NCBI GenBank assembly: GCA_022775085.1
Contig: JALFJQ010000007.1
Coordinates: 18,249 to 82,248 of the forward strand
Origin: Clostridiales bacterium
GTDB taxonomy: Bacteria; Bacillota; Clostridia; Oscillospirales; Oscillospiraceae
Direction of reading: 5' to 3'
Length of the DNA: 64,000 nt
Shown: positions 60,540 through 64,000 of the stretch, one piece after another
Layout of the letters: every line of letters begins with the position of its first letter
Position numbering within the stretch: the stretch's first letter is position 1
Made by a program: the position numbers and the translations under genes
The notes under the pieces: model-generated
Told to the model about the DNA's origin: nothing
Seen by the model: the letters and a program-made list of their open reading frames with translations, nothing else
Database searches by the model: none

Positions 60540-61104
60540 GTTCTACGCCCTGCTGGGCCGGATGCGCAACATTACCCGCTGGGGCTTGATGCGCAATACT
60601 TTTTCGGAAAACATTGCCGAGCACAGCTACATGACAGCGGTGCTGGCCCATGCCTTGGCCCTGATCCGCCGGGATATTCTGGGACTGCCCTCCCCGGACC
60701 CTGACCGGTGCGCCGTGGCGGCGCTGTACCACGATGCCTCGGAGATCCTCACCGGCGACCTGCCTACTCCGATCAAATATTACAATCCCGACATCAAGAC
60801 CGCCTACAAGCAGGTGGAGCGGGCAGCAGGGGAGCGGCTGCTGGATATGCTGCCGCCGGAGCTTCGGGCCTGCTACGAAAGCGATGTGCTGGAAAACGAC
60901 GAAAATCTTCTTCCCATCGTCAAGGCGGCGGACAAGCTCAGCGCCCACATCAAGTGCCTGGAGGAGCAGAAGGCTGGCAACACGGAATTCGACACCGCTG
61001 CCCGCCAGACCTGGGAGGCCATGCGGGCCATGGATCGGCCGGAGCTGAACTGGTTCCTGGAGCACTGTCTCGGTGCGTTTTCCCTGAATCTCGACCAGCT
61101 GTAA
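60529..61104 (+). CDS. YfbR-like 5'-deoxynucleotidase (HD domain)
   Basis: 191 residues from the ATG at 60529, behind TTGAGGAG; the track's start at 60514 is upstream. Metal-binding HD signature: EHSYMTAVLAHAL, then LYHDASEILTGDLPTPIKYY and KAADKLSAHIKC. YfbR removes phosphate from deoxynucleoside 5'-monophosphates, a role that fits nucleotide turnover beside replication genes. It is the last gene of the operon. Confidence 0.9.
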   Translation: MANEFYALLGRMRNITRWGLMRNTFSENIAEHSYMTAVLAHALALIRRDILGLPSPDPDRCAVAALYHDASEILTGDLPTPIKYYNPDIKTAYKQVERAAGERLLDMLPPELRACYESDVLENDENLLPIVKAADKLSAHIKCLEEQKAGNTEFDTAARQTWEAMRAMDRPELNWFLEHCLGAFSLNLDQL

Positions 61105-61107
61105 TAC

Positions 61108-61136
61108 TTGACGGCATTGCCTGTTTGTGCTAGAAT
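61108..61136 (+). promoter_or_regulatory. Promoter for the small DUF2007-like gene
   Basis: TTGACG, a 17-bp spacer and TAGAAT, about 50 bp before its ATG. Confidence 0.7.
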
Positions 61137-61188
61137 AAGCGAAACAGCCGCTGTTGTCCTTTTCAATACGATTTTGGAGGTATGAGGC

Positions 61189-61419
61189 ATGGACGCCTGT
61201 TTTTATTTTCTTACGCACCGCTGTGTATTTTCGAGTTATTCCATGGAAACCATAAAATCCAAGGTGCGTATCCTTGAGGAGCACGGCATCAAAACCTTGC
61301 TGAAATCCCATAACTCCAACCAGCAAACCGGTGCTTTTGGTCAGCTGCCAGAGTACCAGATTGCATACGACCTTTACGTTCCCAACAATGATTTTGAGCT
61401 TGCGAAAGCATTGATTTGA
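61189..61419 (+). CDS. Small DUF2007-like protein
   Basis: 76 residues, behind TTTGGAGGTATGAGGC. The C-terminal part (YQIAYDLYVPNNDFELAKALI) resembles the DUF2007 putative signal-transducing domain, which folds as a small ferredoxin-like unit. The N-terminus (FYFLTHRCVFSSYSMETIKSKV) fits the first strand and helix. Function is unknown. Confidence 0.65.
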   Translation: MDACFYFLTHRCVFSSYSMETIKSKVRILEEHGIKTLLKSHNSNQQTGAFGQLPEYQIAYDLYVPNNDFELAKALI

Positions 61420-61439
61420 TGCGCGGTTCCTTCCTATCC

Positions 61440-61600
61440 AAATTGTGCCCGCAAACAGCAGGGCTTTTTGGCGTTCCATTGTTTCGAAACGTCCCCCAAC
61501 TTCATATCCCTTCATTTGAAGGGTTTGAATACGCCGCTATGATGGAATGGTAGACATAGTGGACTTAAAATCCCGTGGGCTGATCGCAGCACCCAATCCG
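61440..61600 (+). repeat. First unit of a tandem duplication containing a decayed tRNA-Leu
   Basis: The sequences AATTGTGCCCGCAAACAGC (61440s) and AATTGTGCTTGCAAACAGC (61600s) head two similar units. Both continue to ACTTCATATCCCTTCATTTG and a tRNA-Leu-like start. The units are about 160-180 bp long; the first is degenerate, the second holds the intact tRNA gene. Confidence 0.75.
61533..61578 (+). pseudogene. Truncated tRNA-Leu (UAA) pseudogene
   Basis: GCCGCTATGATGGAATGG and the anticodon arm with CTTAAAA match the 5' half of the intact tRNA-Leu at 61712. After the anticodon stem the variable loop and T arm are replaced by unrelated sequence, and the acceptor 3' strand is missing. Confidence 0.8.
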
Positions 61601-61711
61601 AATTGTGCTTGCAAACAGCCAACTTTTTGACTTTTTCTTATCTCTGTTTTGGAGCATCCCTCCAAAACATCCCTCCAACTTCATATCCCTTCATTTGAAG
61701 GGATTGAATAC

Positions 61712-61799
61712 GCCGCTATGGTGGAATTGGTAGACACCCGAGACTTAAAATCTCGTTCTGGCTTCCAGAGTACCGGTTCGAGCCCGGTTAGCGGCACCA
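61712..61799 (+). tRNA. tRNA-Leu (anticodon UAA)
   Basis: 88 nt with encoded CCA. The acceptor GCCGCTA pairs with TAGCGGC, the D arm has TGGAATTGGTAGACA, the anticodon loop is CTTAAAA, there is a long variable arm, and the T arm is CCGGTTCGAGCCCGG. The 3' end abuts the integrase gene, so it probably served as the chromosomal attachment site. Confidence 0.96.
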
Positions 61800-61800
61800 T
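61770..61800 (+). other. Presumed attachment site at the tRNA-Leu 3' end
   Basis: The 3' half of tRNA-Leu lies about 37 bp from a tyrosine integrase gene, the usual arrangement after site-specific insertion. The matching distal copy would be outside this window, so the core cannot be defined. Confidence 0.45.
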
Positions 61801-61806
61801 TCTCTT

Positions 61807-61845
61807 AATTCTCAGAGCAGTTTATTGCTCTGAGAATTATTTTTT
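61807..61845. terminator. Bidirectional terminator between tRNA-Leu and the integrase
   Basis: AATTCTCAGAGCA pairs perfectly with TGCTCTGAGAATT, followed by ATTTTTT on the plus strand. The stem overlaps the integrase stop codon. Confidence 0.85.
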
Positions 61846-63321
61846 AGGCAAAATAGAGAGAATAGCATTGGCAGAGGACAGCTTGTTATTCTCATCCAAG
61901 TGGGTGTAAATATTAGCTGTCGTTCCGATTGTACTGTGTCCAAGCCATGCTTGAATCTCTTTGAGGCTGACGCCTTGTGCGAACAGAAGAGAGGCACAGG
62001 TGTGACGAAGATCATGAAAGCGTATCATTGGCATATTGTTGGCTTTCAGGACTGCTGAAAAATGTGCGGTAAGGAAACCAGGCTTAATTATCTCGCCAAT
62101 CTCATTCACATAGACATAGCCGAGATAATCCTGGCAGTAACAATTACCGCACAGCTTTTTGTTCTCTTCCTGCTCCATCTTCATTTTATGAAGCATATCT
62201 TCAATGGGAGCCACAAGCGGAAGTGTCCGGAAACTGGACTTCGTTTTTGTGGTGTCTGCCATGACCAATGTGCATTTACCATCAACTCGCGCTTCGTTCA
62301 CGGTATGCTTAATTGTGATGGTTTTATTTTCAAAATCGATGGCATCCCATCTTAAACCGATAACCTCGCTGCGACGCAAGCCGTAGAACGAGGCTGCTAT
62401 GACACCAAACTCAGCGGGGTCTCCCTCAAAAATCTTGAACAGTTTTTCAATCTGTGTCGCATTGTAGAAATGACCGACATATTTGTCTATCGTGGGCAGT
62501 TCCACTTTATCTGCTGGATTTGACGGAATCAGGTCTGTCTTATATGCGTAAGAAAGAGCCTTGTGGATGTTCGCATGACGATGCTTCACAGTATTTGCAG
62601 AAACCTTGTTGACATTCATTTCATAGGAATAGTAGTCCTGAATGTGTTTTGCAGTTACCGCATCCAATCGCAGCTTGGGATGATGCACTGTGAAATATGG
62701 AATCACTCTGGACTTGATAGTCTTTTCATAACCAGTATAGGTTGTAGACTTAACTTTTAGTTTGATAACGCTAAGCCAGTCAAGCAGAAAATCAGTAAAA
62801 TACGGGGTGGTGCTCATCAAACACGGATTGATGTCATGTGCCGGATTGTCAGACCTCCAGCCGATGGTGACCGCGTAGTCCAGCGCTGTGCAGATCGTGC
62901 GGTTGATGGACAGCAGGGCTTTGTTGCCGGTGCCGTTCTGCAATCGCTCGGTCTCGAAGTATGCAATCAGCTCCTGATCGGTTATTTCCGTGACCTTTGC
63001 GTTGTGTGCAGAAAAGTAGGGCGAGATATTCGATTTTACATAGTAAGCAAAGCTGGAATACTCCTCTGCAGGAATCTCCGTAACCTTGTCATTGAGCCAT
63101 TTCCTGAGAAAATCGGTGAAAAGCATTCCTTTGTTGACGGCGAGATTGTCCGGGTTAAACTCGGAACGGGCTTTCATGAGCATTTTCTCTGCCCGTTTTT
63201 TATTCCCCTTAACGGTGAGTCCTGTGCTGATGGACTTACTTCGCCGCTTTCCAGTGGCATCTTTCCATGTCAGAATCATCTGGAAATAGCCGTTTTGCTC
63301 TCTTAAATGACCTGTAACCAT
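61837..63321 (-). CDS. int: Tyrosine site-specific integrase
   Basis: 494 residues, behind AATAGGAGGAACG. The N-terminal AP2-like arm-binding domain (about 1-60) and core-binding SAM-like region precede the catalytic domain. Catalytic residues: Arg in GLRRSEVIGL, His-x-x-Arg in HDLRHTCASL, His in WLGHSTIGTT and the nucleophile Tyr in NIYTHLD. It is the Tn916/phage-type integrase of the element that starts at tRNA-Leu. Lower GC and different codon use mark it as acquired. Confidence 0.95.
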   Translation of the reverse strand: MVTGHLREQNGYFQMILTWKDATGKRRSKSISTGLTVKGNKKRAEKMLMKARSEFNPDNLAVNKGMLFTDFLRKWLNDKVTEIPAEEYSSFAYYVKSNISPYFSAHNAKVTEITDQELIAYFETERLQNGTGNKALLSINRTICTALDYAVTIGWRSDNPAHDINPCLMSTTPYFTDFLLDWLSVIKLKVKSTTYTGYEKTIKSRVIPYFTVHHPKLRLDAVTAKHIQDYYSYEMNVNKVSANTVKHRHANIHKALSYAYKTDLIPSNPADKVELPTIDKYVGHFYNATQIEKLFKIFEGDPAEFGVIAASFYGLRRSEVIGLRWDAIDFENKTITIKHTVNEARVDGKCTLVMADTTKTKSSFRTLPLVAPIEDMLHKMKMEQEENKKLCGNCYCQDYLGYVYVNEIGEIIKPGFLTAHFSAVLKANNMPMIRFHDLRHTCASLLFAQGVSLKEIQAWLGHSTIGTTANIYTHLDENNKLSSANAILSILPKK

Positions 63322-63401
63322 ATGCGTTCCTCCTATTCATTCGTATTGTGGTCTTTTGCGTGGCTATATGGTATCATCGGCAGTGGATTCCGGCAAGTTT
63401 G

Positions 63402-63614
63402 TCAACCCCTGCTCTCACTCTCCATGAAGGCAAACACATTCACCTTCGGGATACGATAAGCCCTGCCAACCTTGAAGTGCTTTATCTGGTTGGTCACCAA
63501 GAGACGATATACTGTGCGCTCACTGACACCGAGCATTTCGCATAATTGCAGGGTGGAAACGACATCGGGGTAGTTTTGAAAAAGCTGAGTATATGTAGTT
63601 TTGGTTTCATCCAT
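63402..63614 (-). CDS. Excisionase-like helix-turn-helix protein
   Basis: 70 residues from the ATG at 63614, behind AAGGAGGTTTT; the track's start at 63683 overlaps the toxin gene. It is a MerR/excisionase-type DNA-binding domain: VSTLQLCEMLGVSERTVYRLL, then IKHFKVGRAYRIPKVNV. It lies upstream of int in the same direction and probably controls the direction of recombination or expression of the element. Confidence 0.85.
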   Translation of the reverse strand: MDETKTTYTQLFQNYPDVVSTLQLCEMLGVSERTVYRLLVTNQIKHFKVGRAYRIPKVNVFAFMESESRG

Positions 63615-63679
63615 TTGGAAAACCTCCTTAGAAATTCTATGTATAAAGCTGGGCAGGTAGCTTCTGCCCAGCTGGTTTG

Positions 63680-64000
63680 TCATAATTCAAGACTGCATTT
63701 CAGTGCGGTGTTGACCTGTTTCATTTGGGAATCGGAGAGCGAGCCGATATAGCCCAATAAGCGGGATTTGTCAAGTGTGTGAATCTGCTCCAGCAGGACG
63801 AGAGATGGGATTCTCGCGTACATTCCTGGGATGTGGTCTAAGAACACATGGGTGGGCAGCTTCGCTTTGGTAGCCGTCCTGCTCGTCAGGGCCGAAACAA
63901 TGAGCGTTTTGGAATGCTTGTTGCCAACATCATTCTGAACCACCAGAACGGGGCGAATGCCGCCCTGTTCACAGCCCAGATGCGGTTCGAGATTTGCGTA
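63680..64000 (-). CDS. MazF/PemK-family endoribonuclease toxin (5' end beyond window)
   Basis: The frame continues to the window edge, so the N-terminus is missing. Visible residues read YANLEPHLGCEQGGIRPVLV, then VQNDVGNKHSKTLIVSALTS, the classic MazF/PemK core with the RPVLV strand and the Thr/Ser of the active site. MazF toxins cleave mRNA; a matching antitoxin is not visible here and may lie upstream outside the window. The track's start at 63943 is internal. Confidence 0.88.
   Translation of the reverse strand, partial: YANLEPHLGCEQGGIRPVLVVQNDVGNKHSKTLIVSALTSRTATKAKLPTHVFLDHIPGMYARIPSLVLLEQIHTLDKSRLLGYIGSLSDSQMKQVNTALKCSLEL

Overview
This is a GC-rich (roughly 55-60%) bacterial chromosome segment of Firmicutes type. 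It has strong AGGAGG ribosome binding sites, TTGACA-17-TATAAT promoters, and T-box and preQ1 riboswitches. The Rnf operon, the acetylated diaminopimelate branch, a preQ1-type leader in front of queT and several small palindromic intergenic repeats point to an anaerobic gut-type Clostridia, most likely Oscillospiraceae/Ruminococcaceae. That placement is inference from gene content, not from a marker-gene search.

Layout. 1-2.1 kb: a rhodanese lipoprotein and SDR pair, a small conserved protein and a Nudix hydrolase. 2.1-12.1 kb: a complete type II fatty acid synthesis operon, acpP-fabK-fabD-fabG-fabF-accB-fabZ-accC-accD-accA, ending in a coupled AMP-forming acyl-CoA ligase. There is no fabH in the window, and a promoter-hairpin leader precedes acpP. 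12.1-16.8 kb: a PAS sensor protein with a SARP-like DNA-binding tail, then rlmB followed by a degenerate P-type ATPase-like membrane protein. 17-26.1 kb: housekeeping genes (ftsH, a lipoprotein, trmL, pgk, tpiA, a Sua5-type threonylcarbamoyl-AMP synthase, coaE, an M18 aminopeptidase). 26.1-28.5 kb: a queuosine-precursor transporter behind a riboswitch, a DUF2156 protein and a GNAT acetyltransferase.

28.6-38.6 kb: a YesMN-type two-component system, an autoregulated PadR/DUF2812 pair, a ytfQ-ytfR-ytfT-yjfF-type furanose ABC transporter with the decayed remnant of a second binding protein, and a flavin oxidoreductase. 38.9-42 kb: diaminopimelate/lysine genes of the acetylase variant (aminotransferase and deacetylase divergent from dapH). 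42-45 kb: a TraX-like protein, a 379-bp terminal-inverted-repeat element, PspC, and a sigma/anti-sigma-like pair. 45-48.6 kb: a tryptophan-type ABC transporter (trpXYZ) behind a T-box with a UGG specifier and a ten-residue leader peptide ending in Trp. 48.7-52.6 kb: lexA, small proteins, abutting tRNA-Met and tRNA-Glu genes, and an NfeD/SPFH pair.

52.7-57.7 kb: the full rnfCDGEAB operon for the ion-pumping ferredoxin:NAD oxidoreductase. 58-61.4 kb: a DnaD-like protein, a DnaC-like ATPase, a phosphoglycolate phosphatase-like HAD enzyme, an HD 5'-nucleotidase and a small DUF2007-like protein. 61.4-64 kb: a tandemly duplicated tRNA-Leu region (one copy decayed), then the start of an integrated mobile element (tyrosine integrase, excisionase-like HTH protein, MazF/PemK toxin) running off the right edge.

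The most unusual items are the catalytically dead P-type ATPase, the fabH-less fatty acid operon with its own acyl-CoA ligase and possible attenuator, the double tryptophan signal ahead of trpX, the 379-bp TACGTACG-bounded element, and a short promoter-to-terminator minus-strand transcript whose only ribosome-binding-site-preceded ORF is Met-Tyr-stop. No CRISPR array and no rRNA genes were seen.
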